A stretch of DNA of 64,000 bases from Mycolicibacterium flavescens (lineage in GTDB: Bacteria; Actinomycetota; Actinomycetes; Mycobacteriales; Mycobacteriaceae): NCBI GenBank assembly GCA_900637135.1, contig LR134353.1, positions 5,084,001-5,148,000 of the forward strand. The letters are read 5' to 3'. A program made the position numbers and the translations under genes. This document shows positions 51,592 through 60,443 of this stretch, one piece after another; the first letter of the stretch is position 1; every line of letters begins with the position of its first letter. The notes beneath the pieces are model-generated. The model searched no databases. It had not been told where the DNA came from and was given only the letters and a program-made list of their open reading frames with translations.

Positions 51592-52263
51592 GTGACTCGT
51601 CCGGACCCAAATGAACGAACCGATGCGGGGCGGGAAGACGGCATTCAGGTGCTGCGCCGCGCAGCAGCCGCCCTGGACGAGATCGCGGCGGCGCCCGGCC
51701 GCCTGCGGCTGGTGGATCTAGGCGCTCAGCTGGGCCTGGCCAAGTCGACGGCGCGCCGACTGCTCGTCGGATTGGTGGAGGTCGGCTTCGCGGCGGTCGA
51801 CGACCAGGGCCGGTTCTCGCTCGGGGATCGGCTGCTCGGCCTCGGAAGCGCCGACGTGGCGGGACTGGCAGCGTTGTTCCGCCCGACGCTCGAGCAGGTC
51901 GCGACGACCACCGAGGAGACAGTCGATCTGTCGGTGCTGCGGGGCGGCGAGATGTTGTTCATCGACCAGCTGGAGTCGGCGCATCGGCTGCGCGCGGTGT
52001 CGGCGGTCGGCATGCGCTTTCCGCTGGAGTCGACGGCCAACGGCAAGGCGGCGACGGCGCTGTTGAACGGGTCGACCGAGGTGGCGTTCGACCGTGACGA
52101 GCACACCGTCGGGATTTCGGCCGCCGGCGTGGCCGGGCGTACGGCCGGCGGACACGTCGTCGCCATCTCGGTGCCCGCGCCGACCGAACGGTTCGCGACC
52201 CACGAAAAGCGGATCGTCGCCGCGCTGACGGCGGCGGCCGCGACGGCGCCCTGGTCGAGATGA
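51592..52263 (+). CDS. IclR-family transcriptional regulator
   Basis: A 223-aa regulator. HTH residues lie in about 15-75 (QVLRRAAAALDEIAAAPGRL, LGLAKSTARRLLVGLVE) and the IclR effector domain follows (LRGGEMLFIDQLESAHRLRA, then PLESTANGKAATALL). It is somewhat shorter than the usual 250 aa. GTG at 51592 is chosen; the much longer upstream frame crosses the divergent gene. By position it controls the oxidase-hydrolase operon. The stop directly abuts that of the convergent methyltransferase. Confidence 0.88.
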   Translation: MTRPDPNERTDAGREDGIQVLRRAAAALDEIAAAPGRLRLVDLGAQLGLAKSTARRLLVGLVEVGFAAVDDQGRFSLGDRLLGLGSADVAGLAALFRPTLEQVATTTEETVDLSVLRGGEMLFIDQLESAHRLRAVSAVGMRFPLESTANGKAATALLNGSTEVAFDRDEHTVGISAAGVAGRTAGGHVVAISVPAPTERFATHEKRIVAALTAAAATAPWSR

Positions 52264-52929
52264 CTATTCGACGATGCGGGCGACGGCGAAGCCGTCCCAG
52301 CCTTTGAGCCCGACGGTCTGTATCGCGGCGGTTTCCAGTTGCGGATGGTCGCCCATCATCTCGAGCATCTCGCGCACGGCGCGGGCCTGGGCGTCATCGG
52401 CTGCCGGCTCGAGTACGCGGCCGAAACGAGCGATGTTGTCCACCACGATGATTGAGCCTGGCTTGCCGAGTTTGATGGCCCACTCGACGTAGGCGACGTT
52501 GTTCTCCTTGTCGGCGTCGATGAAGGCCAGATCGAAGACGTCGCCGCGGTCGGCCAGCATCGGCAGTGTGTCGAGGGCTGCGCCGACGATGATCTCGATG
52601 CGATCCTGTACGCCCGCGCGGGCGAAGTTTTCCTTGGCGATGTCGGCGTGCTTGGGGTCGTATTCCAAGGTGACGACGTGGCCGTCCGGCCCGACGCCGC
52701 GGGCGAGGTTGATGGTGCTGTAGCCAGCAAGGGTGCCGATCTCCAGGACGCGGGTGGCCGAGGACAGCGACGCCAATAGATAGAGAAGCTTGCCGTGCTG
52801 ACCGGACACCTCGATGGGCGGCATGCCTGCGGCGTTGCCGGACTCGCGCGCGGCGCGCAGGGCGTCGTCCTCGGTATGCAGGATGCGGTTGAAAAGCTCG
52901 TCGAGCGTCTTCGAGTCGGGGTCGGACAT
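52264..52929 (-). CDS. class I O-methyltransferase, Rv0187-like
   Basis: A 221-aa SAM-dependent, cation-dependent O-methyltransferase of the caffeoyl-CoA/catechol type. RVLEIGTLAGYSTINLA is motif I, TLEYDPKH motif II, and FDLAFIDADKENNVAYVEW carries the metal-binding Asp. VDNIARFG is also typical. ATG at 52929 with a palindrome GAAGCGCTTC at 52946-52955 upstream. Length and position match Rv0187 (about 220 aa). Substrate is probably a catechol or phenol. Confidence 0.9.
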   Translation of the reverse strand: MSDPDSKTLDELFNRILHTEDDALRAARESGNAAGMPPIEVSGQHGKLLYLLASLSSATRVLEIGTLAGYSTINLARGVGPDGHVVTLEYDPKHADIAKENFARAGVQDRIEIIVGAALDTLPMLADRGDVFDLAFIDADKENNVAYVEWAIKLGKPGSIIVVDNIARFGRVLEPAADDAQARAVREMLEMMGDHPQLETAAIQTVGLKGWDGFAVARIVE

Positions 52930-53230
52930 CTGCGGAACGATAGCGGAAGCGCTTCTGGGTGACGACGGGCGTAGTCGGGGTTTGCTGGTGGCGTGGGCGT
53001 GACCGATTGTCCGGCGACGGTTCGGGAAAGACGCGGCGCCGGTCGGTAACTCGTCACGCAAGGCAGGGACCCTTGAGGAAGGTGACGAGCATGGGAATCT
53101 GCATCAGAACGGGTGCTCGCGAGTGGTGAGAATTGGCGCGGTGGGTGGTGTTGGGGGTCGGGTAGCATTTGCCGGGTGACGCCTGAGGGGGCATGCCAAC
53201 CGATCGGCGCGACGCTGATCCGTGCGCGGA
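52930..53230. promoter_or_regulatory. intergenic region upstream of the ESX-type cassette
   Basis: It holds the methyltransferase promoter and, at 53163-53168, TAGCAT, a TANNNT -10 box pointing at the cassette. A 12-codon frame at about 53092-53130 exists but has no support as a gene. Nothing else was recognised. Confidence 0.4.
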
Positions 53231-53650
53231 ATGACGATGACTGAGACGCTGCGAATCGATACCGACCTGGTGCTCGAAGCCGGTGGGCGGTTGCGTGCGG
53301 TCGCGGATGCCATCCCCGAGCCGCCGGCTTCGTTCAAGCCGGCGGGTGAAGATGCTTTGTCGACGGCGATCGCTGCCAAGGTGAATGAAGTGGTCGACCC
53401 GGCGATCGCGCAGCTGCCCGTCGCCAAGGCGGAGTTGGCGAAGTACGCGCAGAACGTCGTCAACGCTGCCAACACCTACGACGCGGTTGACCGGCAGATC
53501 GCCGAAGACATACGCAAGCGCGTCGAATCGATCAGTGATGCGACGGGGGCGAGCGGCGCGGTCGGCGGTGTGTCTGGTGCCGCCTTAGGGGCGAAGCCAT
53601 CCTCGGACTCGACGCCTTCGGTCGGGGAGGGACCGGGGACGGCGCTGTGA
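53231..53650 (+). CDS. EspC/DUF2580-like ESX secretion target
   Basis: A 139-aa protein of the EspC-like type VII secretion substrate family. The first 95 residues form a helical hairpin (TDLVLEAGGRLRAVADAI, then VAKAELAKYAQNVVNAANTY). After helix 2 it carries the secretion signal YxxxD, Y83 to D87 (YDAVD). A flexible Ser/Gly tail follows. No WxG is seen at the turn, as usual for EspC. ATG at 53231 or 53237 could be used; GTG at 53222 is also possible. The stop overlaps the next gene as GTGA. Confidence 0.78.
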   Translation: MTMTETLRIDTDLVLEAGGRLRAVADAIPEPPASFKPAGEDALSTAIAAKVNEVVDPAIAQLPVAKAELAKYAQNVVNAANTYDAVDRQIAEDIRKRVESISDATGASGAVGGVSGAALGAKPSSDSTPSVGEGPGTAL

Positions 53651-54768
53651 GCTATCCGCCACCGCCCGGGGGTCCGCCACCGGGCAATCCCGGTCCGCCA
53701 CAGGGCTATTCGGGGCCGTATGGTCGGACTCCGCAACAGCCGCCGTGGCAGCAGCAGTGGCCGGCGGGTCCGCCGCCGAAGAAGCGTGGCAACGCCTGGA
53801 AGTGGCTGCTCGGTGGTGTGGCGCTGTTAGCCGTCATCGGAGTCACTGTGGCAGTGACGATTTCGGCGACGTCGGACGGTGGAGGCAACAACGATCCGAC
53901 ACCGTCGGGCGAAACCTTCGGTCTAGCAAGCGCCGACGACACAGGCCCCGCAAATATCATCACCGAGGACCCGAGTTGTGCTGCTTGGGGACCGATCAAC
54001 GACACGTTTGCCTCCGTCCAGAAAAGAGGTTGGAATAGACGTGATCCCTCCGTCCCGTCCACCCGATGGACCGCTGACGAACGCCAGCAACATCTAGAAG
54101 TGGCCGACGCGGCGCGCAAGGCCGCTGATCAAGCGGAACGACTCGCCGAGATAACACCGCATCGAGTACTACGCGAAAGTTATGAGCAATTCATCGCGTA
54201 TGCCCGGGCGTACAGCGATGCAGTACCGTCGTATACGCCACTTGATGACCACCTTGCACGCGTCTTTACCTCGACGGGCGCCATGATTGTCTATCTTTGC
54301 GCAGCAGCGGACTACGGCTCCGCCGCTGCAAGAGCGCCGCTGATCGGAACTCCGGAGCCCCCGACGAAGCTGTCCCCACTTTCGCCGCCACGGGATTCTG
54401 AACGATTCATGCTCAATCCCGACCCAATCTGTTCCGACTGGGAGCGTGTTCTTAACCAGTTCAACGATGATACGAAGGCGTGGCAAGCCCTCGATTCATC
54501 TAAGGCCGCAAGCGATTGGACGCCACAGGAGCGTGCGACCGCCGATGCTGCCATCCCTACTATGGAGCGCTTTGCTGACCGCATCGAAGAGATAGGACGC
54601 ACTAGCGTCAACCCGGTTGTCCAAGACTTCGCAACGCTCTCCGCACAATACCGGCGGGCTTATGCAGCGGCGTTGTCCTCTTACACGCCAGCGGATTCGT
54701 TCTTGACAAGCACCTCTCGGAATGCGGCGTCGGCGATCTACGAAGCTTGCGAATCGGCCGAGTCGTAA
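53647..54768 (+). CDS. Pro-rich membrane-anchored protein with a duplicated two-Cys domain
   Basis: A 373-aa protein. A Pro/Gly/Gln-rich N-terminus (1-43) precedes one membrane helix (about 50-72). The external part has two copies of a helical domain: C111 to C218 and C262 to C368. Each copy opens with C-x-x-W and holds W-T-x-x-(E)R, an alanine-rich helix and YTPxDxxL before a final cysteine. I know no named family for it. GTG at 53647 is coupled to the EspC-like gene and it lies three bases before the third cassette gene. Codon use becomes less GC-rich in the second half. A receptor or chaperone for the secreted partners is a guess. Confidence 0.75.
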   Translation: MSYPPPPGGPPPGNPGPPQGYSGPYGRTPQQPPWQQQWPAGPPPKKRGNAWKWLLGGVALLAVIGVTVAVTISATSDGGGNNDPTPSGETFGLASADDTGPANIITEDPSCAAWGPINDTFASVQKRGWNRRDPSVPSTRWTADERQQHLEVADAARKAADQAERLAEITPHRVLRESYEQFIAYARAYSDAVPSYTPLDDHLARVFTSTGAMIVYLCAAADYGSAAARAPLIGTPEPPTKLSPLSPPRDSERFMLNPDPICSDWERVLNQFNDDTKAWQALDSSKAASDWTPQERATADAAIPTMERFADRIEEIGRTSVNPVVQDFATLSAQYRRAYAAALSSYTPADSFLTSTSRNAASAIYEACESAES

Positions 54769-54771
54769 GGC

Positions 54772-56976
54772 ATGGGAATTCCTCGACCATACGATCCGTA
54801 TGACTTGACAGCGCCGCCGGCGTGGCCCGAAGTCGACGAGGATCTCCTTCGGACGAACGCAACCGCATTCGAATACGTCTCAAGTAGGGTTGGCGCGCAA
54901 CTCACCGATGCCCACCGAGAACGATTGCAATTGTTCGGTGGCAGCGGCTTGTGGTCTGGTATCGCCGCCGACATCGCGTCAAGAACTCTTAATGACCGTA
55001 TTTCGGCTCTCGAGTCAGCGAAGAGGAATCTGGACACCGCGGCGAAGATCTTGGGTGAAAGCGTTTCCGCGACGGTCAGCACCAAGAATGCAATAACTCA
55101 TACCGTCGAAATCGCAAATGAGATTCTCGACTGGATTCGGACTAGGGAGGACATACCTGAAGACGCCAAGACTGCTGCGATCAATGAGGGAATCGCCGCT
55201 ATCCGCAGCGAGAACATCTCGCTTATAGCGACCGCCGGAGCCGGCATTTCAGGCGCACCTTCAGCACTCAACTCCGATAGCTCGGACAGGGATGATCTAC
55301 ATCTGCTTCAGGGCATTGGTGCGGAACAGCAGCCGGCCTTTGTCCCCGCCAGCAATGTCGTGGACTCGCAGGGTCCCGCGAGCATCCCGAATTCGCCCGC
55401 GGGCGAACATGCCGTGGGTGGGGTTCAGACGGATGGTCTCAGTTCCAGCGAGCCTAGTGCGCCAGACGAACTACCGACAGCTATACCGTCACCCGCGCCG
55501 GACACCATTGCAGTCAATGACGTCGCACCTTCAGCTCCGTCTCAAAACCCGACTGCAATCTCGACTGACTTAGAGATGGGCGCGGGGAGCGCAGGTCCGC
55601 CAGAACCCGTCATCCCCGGAATCCCCGCCGCCCCAACGGGTCCCGTGGCACCCGCACCTCCGCGCATCAGCGCTCCAACCAGCCCGCTATCGAGCGCCGG
55701 TTCGTCGACACCGTCGGTCCCAGCCACACCGTCTGCGCCCACCTCGCCAAGCACGCCGAGCACAGTCAATCCCGCAGCCGCCTCACCGACTCAGACGCCA
55801 ATGGCCGACTTCCAATCGACCATGGCCGAATCGGCCACCAAAGCTGTTGCTCAGGCACCGATTCCGCCACCGCAATCCGCGCCGATTGCCGCATCGGCCA
55901 TGCAGCCGTCCAATCTTCCCCCAGTTTCGGACACGCCGCCCACAACGCCATCCCAGACCACAGCCCCGCCCACCGCCGGCCCGACGACCGGCCAAGCGCC
56001 CGTCGCGCCGCTTCCCGCACCGGGCGGAGCGCCCACTCCACCCGTACCGCTGGGCCCGCCACCTACGCCGTCACCGGCCGCGCCCATCGCCCCAGCCGCC
56101 AACGTCGTCCCCGGCATCCCGCCGAGCACAGCCGCACCTGGCGCCGGCACGGTGGGCGCCCCTGCGCCCGTTCCGGTTTCGGCCGCGCGTGCTCAACGTG
56201 AGGCGATCGCGGCCGCCACCCTCCGCGGGCCATCCGGCAGCGATCCCGCTCAACTCGCCCAACGAATCGCGGCTGCCCTGAACGTCGGCCTCACCGACAT
56301 GGGGTTCTACTGGGTCACCGGCCTCGCCAAAGACGGGACCATTGTCGTCGCCAATAACTATGGCCTCGGCTACATCCCCGAGGATGTCAAACTGCCCGAC
56401 CGCGTCAAGATGGCCACTGCCGACGAAGGGATCCCCGCTCATGTTCGCGGATCATGGGCAACGTATCCGATCCTCGCACTTCATGGTTGGGCACAGCACC
56501 ACAACACCGAACTCCGCGCCGTCATCGCCACCGAGGACCAGTTCAAGGGCTTCGACCCCGGCGCACCCCGAATCGTCCTGCGTCCCGACGATATCCCCGA
56601 GAAAGGCCGGATGGATGGCCGTCATCGCCTCCAGGTGATATCCCCCGATGCAGCAACTAAGTTGGCCGCTATCACGCCCACCGGCCTCTCCGAGGTGCTG
56701 CCTCCACCGCCCACCGACGCCACTCCCCCAGAGGACCGCCGCGCCCTGCTGTGGTTCGAGGTCTTCCGTCCCTTGCTCAGCAACTCACCAGACCGCGCCC
56801 CGGTCCAGTTGCAGTGCTTCGTCACCTATGCCGACCACGCCCAGGAACTGGCGCTACACCGAGCACATACCGCGACCGATGCCGCCGACCAGCGCGCCGC
56901 CATCGCCGACTGGATCTACTGGCAGCACCTGAGCGTCCTCATGCAGGACGCGATCGCCACCGACGCCACCGTCTAA
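54772..56976 (+). CDS. ESX-type WXG-like/Pro-rich protein with a conserved C-terminal domain (DUF5631/5632-like)
   Basis: A 734-aa protein. Residues 20-105 form a WXG100-like helical hairpin with W61-S62-G63 at the turn. Residues 170-470 are a Pro/Ala/Thr/Ser-rich low-complexity arm. The last 250 residues are globular (ALNVGLTDMGFYWVTGL, VVANNYGLGYIPEDV, then ADWIYWQHLSVLMQDAI) and recall the DUF5632/DUF5631 region of Rv3899c. It has no signal peptide, so type VII export is likely. ATG at 54772 follows the previous gene by three bases. The first 800 bp have lower GC than the window, hinting at transfer. Confidence 0.75.
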   Translation: MGIPRPYDPYDLTAPPAWPEVDEDLLRTNATAFEYVSSRVGAQLTDAHRERLQLFGGSGLWSGIAADIASRTLNDRISALESAKRNLDTAAKILGESVSATVSTKNAITHTVEIANEILDWIRTREDIPEDAKTAAINEGIAAIRSENISLIATAGAGISGAPSALNSDSSDRDDLHLLQGIGAEQQPAFVPASNVVDSQGPASIPNSPAGEHAVGGVQTDGLSSSEPSAPDELPTAIPSPAPDTIAVNDVAPSAPSQNPTAISTDLEMGAGSAGPPEPVIPGIPAAPTGPVAPAPPRISAPTSPLSSAGSSTPSVPATPSAPTSPSTPSTVNPAAASPTQTPMADFQSTMAESATKAVAQAPIPPPQSAPIAASAMQPSNLPPVSDTPPTTPSQTTAPPTAGPTTGQAPVAPLPAPGGAPTPPVPLGPPPTPSPAAPIAPAANVVPGIPPSTAAPGAGTVGAPAPVPVSAARAQREAIAAATLRGPSGSDPAQLAQRIAAALNVGLTDMGFYWVTGLAKDGTIVVANNYGLGYIPEDVKLPDRVKMATADEGIPAHVRGSWATYPILALHGWAQHHNTELRAVIATEDQFKGFDPGAPRIVLRPDDIPEKGRMDGRHRLQVISPDAATKLAAITPTGLSEVLPPPPTDATPPEDRRALLWFEVFRPLLSNSPDRAPVQLQCFVTYADHAQELALHRAHTATDAADQRAAIADWIYWQHLSVLMQDAIATDATV

Positions 56977-57060
56977 CACCCGCGCCCCGTTCAAGCGCTA
57001 AGCCGAAGTTTGGCACTCACTCGAATGGGCACGCCACCCTCAGACCACGAGGAGTCGCCC

Positions 57061-58239
57061 ATGCGAGCAGTCACCTGGCAGGGTCGTCGGAAAGTGTCCG
57101 TCGACAACGTGCCCGATCCCGCGATCAAGGAACCCACCGACGCGATCATCCGAGTCACCAGCACCAACATCTGCGGCTCGGACCTTCACCTCTACGAGGT
57201 GCTCGGCGCCTTCATGAACCCCGGCGACATCCTGGGCCACGAAGCGATGGGCGTCGTCGAGGAGGTCGGGCGCCAGGTCGACGGTCTGCAGCCCGGCGAC
57301 CGCGTCGTGATCCCGTTCAACATCTCCTGCGGCCACTGCTTCATGTGCGGCCAGGGCCTTCAGAGCCAGTGCGAAACCACCCAGAACCGCGACCAAGGGA
57401 CGGGCGCCGCGCTTTTCGGCTACTCCAAGCTCTACGGCGAGGTCGCCGGCGGGCAGGCCGAGTACCTGCGCGTCCCGCAGGCGCAGTACACCCACATCAA
57501 GGTCCCCAACGACGGCCCCGACGACCGCTACGTCTACCTCTCCGACGTGCTGCCCACGGCATGGCAGGCTGTCGAGTACGCCGCGGTACCCGACGGCGGC
57601 ACCCTGGTCGTCCTCGGCCTGGGTCCGATCGGCTCGATGGCCTGCCGTATCGCCGCACACCGCAAGGGCTGCAAGGTCATCGGCATCGACCTGGTCGACG
57701 AGCGGCTTTCCCGCGCTCGCGCCTACTGCGATGAGCTGATCGACCTTCGCACCGACGACGCCGACGAGGTCGTCAAAAGCCACACCGAGGGTCGCGGCGC
57801 CGACTCGGTCATCGACGCCGTCGGCATGGAGGCGCACGGATCTCCCGTCGCCGAAACCATGCAGACCGCCAGCGGCTTCCTGCCCTCACCCATCGGCCGC
57901 GTCGTGATGAAGAACGCCGGCGTCGATCGGCTCGCCGCTTTGAACTCCGCGATCGCCCTCGTCCGCCGCGGCGGGACGATCTCGCTGTCCGGCGTCTACG
58001 GCGGCGCCGCCGACCCGATCAACATGATGACCCTGTTCGACAAGCAGATCCAGCTGCGGATGGGCCAGGCCAACGTCAAAAAGTGGGTGCCCGACATCAT
58101 GCCGTTGCTGACCGCAGAGGATCCGCTGGGCGTCGAGCAGTTCGCCACCCACCGGCTTCCGCTCGAGGACGCCCCCGGCGCGTACGAAACCTTCCAGAAG
58201 AAGGAAGACGGCATGGTCAAGACCATTCTGAAGCCCTGA
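57061..58239 (+). CDS. zinc-dependent alcohol dehydrogenase
   Basis: A 392-aa medium-chain dehydrogenase resembling the glutathione-independent formaldehyde dehydrogenase group. Catalytic zinc ligands are in TNICGSDLHLYE and GHEAMGVVEEVG; structural zinc cysteines are in NISCGHCFMCGQ and SQC. The NAD-binding glycine motif is VLGLGPIGSMACR. ATG at 57061 has CGAGGAG upstream. It stands alone, 84 bp after the ESX-type cassette and 186 bp before the next operon. It may act on small alcohols or aldehydes. Confidence 0.9.
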   Translation: MRAVTWQGRRKVSVDNVPDPAIKEPTDAIIRVTSTNICGSDLHLYEVLGAFMNPGDILGHEAMGVVEEVGRQVDGLQPGDRVVIPFNISCGHCFMCGQGLQSQCETTQNRDQGTGAALFGYSKLYGEVAGGQAEYLRVPQAQYTHIKVPNDGPDDRYVYLSDVLPTAWQAVEYAAVPDGGTLVVLGLGPIGSMACRIAAHRKGCKVIGIDLVDERLSRARAYCDELIDLRTDDADEVVKSHTEGRGADSVIDAVGMEAHGSPVAETMQTASGFLPSPIGRVVMKNAGVDRLAALNSAIALVRRGGTISLSGVYGGAADPINMMTLFDKQIQLRMGQANVKKWVPDIMPLLTAEDPLGVEQFATHRLPLEDAPGAYETFQKKEDGMVKTILKP

Positions 58240-58320
58240 TGCCGATGGATCAGTCCGAGGCCCCTCGCTGCAGGACCACCGCCGTCGCAACCGCTACGGC
58301 CACCCCGACACAACGCTTGA

Positions 58321-58364
58321 GACAATTCATGTTGTCGCTACCTGATACCCCTGGTTTCGGTATC
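58321..58364. promoter_or_regulatory. two inverted repeats upstream of the membrane/cupredoxin operon
   Basis: GACAA-N6-TTGTC at 58321-58336 and GATACC-N9-GGTATC at 58344-58364 lie about 60-105 bp before the first gene of the operon. The second is on the scale of a repressor operator. Only these two were found in the 58240-58425 gap. TAAGGAGTATC precedes the start. Confidence 0.4.
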
Positions 58365-58425
58365 GCGGGTTCTGGCAACATTACCGACGAGTAAGGAGTA
58401 TCTCCGACTTCGGGCAGGTGGGCAT

Positions 58426-60276
58426 ATGACGAGTACTTGGAAAGCCTCAGAGATCTCGGTACTGGCGCAGAGCGAGGGCGGCGGCACCGCCATCCACGAG
58501 ATCATCCTTTTGTCGATCGTCGCCGCTGTGGTCGCGGCGTTGATGTTGTGGATCGGCTGGATGCACCGCACGCACAAGATCGACTGGCTGGCCCGCCTCG
58601 GCGACTGGTCCGGTCGCCGCTTCAAGCGCCCGTCGTGGGTCGCCCTGCCGATCGCGATCTTCACCGCGTCGATCATCTGCGCACTGTTCGGATTCATCTG
58701 GGACGTCAGCCTGCACATCGGCAACGGCCGCGACGACGGCGCGCTCGCCAACCCCGCTCATTACTTCATCCTCATCGGCCTGTTCGGCATATTCCTCGCC
58801 GGCTGCACGGCGATGGTGCTGCCCCGCGGCGAGGAAGAGCGGCCCGGGCCGGCCGCGGTGCGCATCACCGACCACTGGTACGCCCCGGTCGGCGGCATCG
58901 TCATGGCCGGGTGTGGTGTCTACGCGCTGCTCGGATTCCCCCTCGACGACATCTGGCATCGCATCTTCGGCCAGGACGTCACGCTCTGGGGCCCCACCCA
59001 CCTGATGATGATCGGTGGCGCAGGCTTTTCCACGTTGGCGGCGGCCTACCTCGAACTCGAGGGCAAACGGGTCCGAACGCCTGACACGCCGCCCGACGGT
59101 ATCGGCCTGAAGTTCATCCAGTACCTGGCGTTCGCCGGCGTGCTTATCGGCATGTCCGTCTACCAGATCGAGTTCGACTTCGGCGTCCCGCAGTTCCGCC
59201 AGGTCTTCCAGCCCATGCTGATCGCCGCGGCCGCCGCGCTCGCGTTGGTTGCCGCGCGCTTCTTCCTCGGCCGCGGTGCGGCGCTCATCGCCGCCGTCAT
59301 CGCCATCGGTCTGCGCGGGATCGTGGCGTTCCTCGTCGGTCCCGTACTCGACGCCCCGATCAACTGGTTCCCCCTCTATCTCGGCGCGGCCGTCGTCGTC
59401 GAACTTCTCGGCCTGACCCCGCTGATCAAGCGTCCGGTGCTCTTCGGTGCGCTGGCCGGGCTCGGTGTCGGCACCGTCGGTCTGTGGCTGGAATCGCTGT
59501 GGATCAACGCCGTCTACCACCTGCCGTGGCACACCAGCATCTGGCCCGAGGCGTTGGCGATGACCGTACCCGTCGCCATCCTGACCGGCGCCTGCGGCGC
59601 GCTGATCGGCATGGTGTTGACCGAACAACGACTCCCGCGGCGGGCGCTGAGTGTCGGCCTGGTCGTGTTGACCGTGCTTGCGATCGGTGGCGCCACAGCC
59701 AACGGCCTCCGCTACAACGTTCCCGAGAACGCCAACGCCACCATCGTCTTGACCGAAGCTCCCGGTGACGACGATGCGCGGTTCGTCACAGCCGACGTGC
59801 AACTCACGCCCGCCAACCTGTTGAGTGAGGATCCGAACTGGGTGTCGGTGCTCGGGTGGCAGGGCGGCCTACCCAACGAGCGAGGCATGTTCATCGACAA
59901 CCTCGAGCAGGTCGGGCCGGGCCACTACCGGTCCACCGAGCCGATGCCGGCCTCCGGCACGTGGAAGACGCTGCTGCGCGTCCACGACGGCCGGATGCTG
60001 GCGGCGGTGCCGATCTACCTGGCCGGCGATCCCGCCATCGGCGCCGAGGAAGTGCCCGCCGAACCCAACATGACGCGTCCGTTCGTCTCGGAGATCACGA
60101 TCCTGCAGCGCGAACGCAGCCCGGACATCCCCCAGTCGCTGTGGCTGATCGGATGCCTGATCGTGCTCGCGTGCTCGCTTGCCATGGTCGCCGGTGTCAC
60201 CTGGGGTGGCGGCCGGATCAACCGGAGCGAGCCCAGCGGAAGTGAGGCCGAATTACAACCCAGCGCGCAGTCATGA
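58426..60276 (+). CDS. large polytopic membrane protein of unknown function
   Basis: A 616-aa protein with about twelve hydrophobic segments between residues 22 and 435, an extracytoplasmic domain of about 120 residues (440-560) and a final helix (570-592). Histidines sit in or beside helices in WDVSLHIGNG, NPAHYFILIG, ITDHWYAPVGG and WGPTHLMMIGG, resembling metal or haem ligands. I do not recognise the family. ATG at 58426 is used. It is the first gene of a four-gene operon whose overlaps (ATGA, GTGA) imply a complex with a cupredoxin-like lipoprotein. Confidence 0.75.
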   Translation: MTSTWKASEISVLAQSEGGGTAIHEIILLSIVAAVVAALMLWIGWMHRTHKIDWLARLGDWSGRRFKRPSWVALPIAIFTASIICALFGFIWDVSLHIGNGRDDGALANPAHYFILIGLFGIFLAGCTAMVLPRGEEERPGPAAVRITDHWYAPVGGIVMAGCGVYALLGFPLDDIWHRIFGQDVTLWGPTHLMMIGGAGFSTLAAAYLELEGKRVRTPDTPPDGIGLKFIQYLAFAGVLIGMSVYQIEFDFGVPQFRQVFQPMLIAAAAALALVAARFFLGRGAALIAAVIAIGLRGIVAFLVGPVLDAPINWFPLYLGAAVVVELLGLTPLIKRPVLFGALAGLGVGTVGLWLESLWINAVYHLPWHTSIWPEALAMTVPVAILTGACGALIGMVLTEQRLPRRALSVGLVVLTVLAIGGATANGLRYNVPENANATIVLTEAPGDDDARFVTADVQLTPANLLSEDPNWVSVLGWQGGLPNERGMFIDNLEQVGPGHYRSTEPMPASGTWKTLLRVHDGRMLAAVPIYLAGDPAIGAEEVPAEPNMTRPFVSEITILQRERSPDIPQSLWLIGCLIVLACSLAMVAGVTWGGGRINRSEPSGSEAELQPSAQS

Positions 60277-60443
60277 CGGGCGCGCCGGACAGCGCAGATG
60301 TCGTGATCCTCGCCGACCACCCGGTGTGGATCGCGGTGCCCGCCTTCGCCCCGGCGATCATCGTCGCCGGGGTAGTGGTCTACATAGCAGTGAAGAACCG
60401 TCGAAAACGAGAAGTCGAATCCAGCGGGGAAAACACAACGTGA
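60273..60443 (+). CDS. 56-aa single-pass membrane protein
   Basis: ATG at 60273 overlaps the previous stop (ATGA), and the TGA at 60441-60443 overlaps the next GTG, so it fits exactly between its neighbours. The sequence has a short acidic start, one hydrophobic helix (HPVWIAVPAFAPAIIVAGVV, then YIAV) and a basic end KNRRKRE. It resembles the small subunits that stabilise membrane complexes. No family recognised. Confidence 0.7.
   Translation: MTGAPDSADVVILADHPVWIAVPAFAPAIIVAGVVVYIAVKNRRKREVESSGENTT

Noticed and set aside
53092..53130. A 12-codon frame upstream of the ESX-type cassette as a leader peptide
   Set aside because: No clear ribosome site spacing, no regulatory codon run and no attenuator hairpin.
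58447..59802. A 451-aa open frame antisense to the polytopic membrane gene
   Set aside because: Gln/His/Asp-rich shadow with no domain; the plus strand codes for coherent membrane helices with a good ribosome site.
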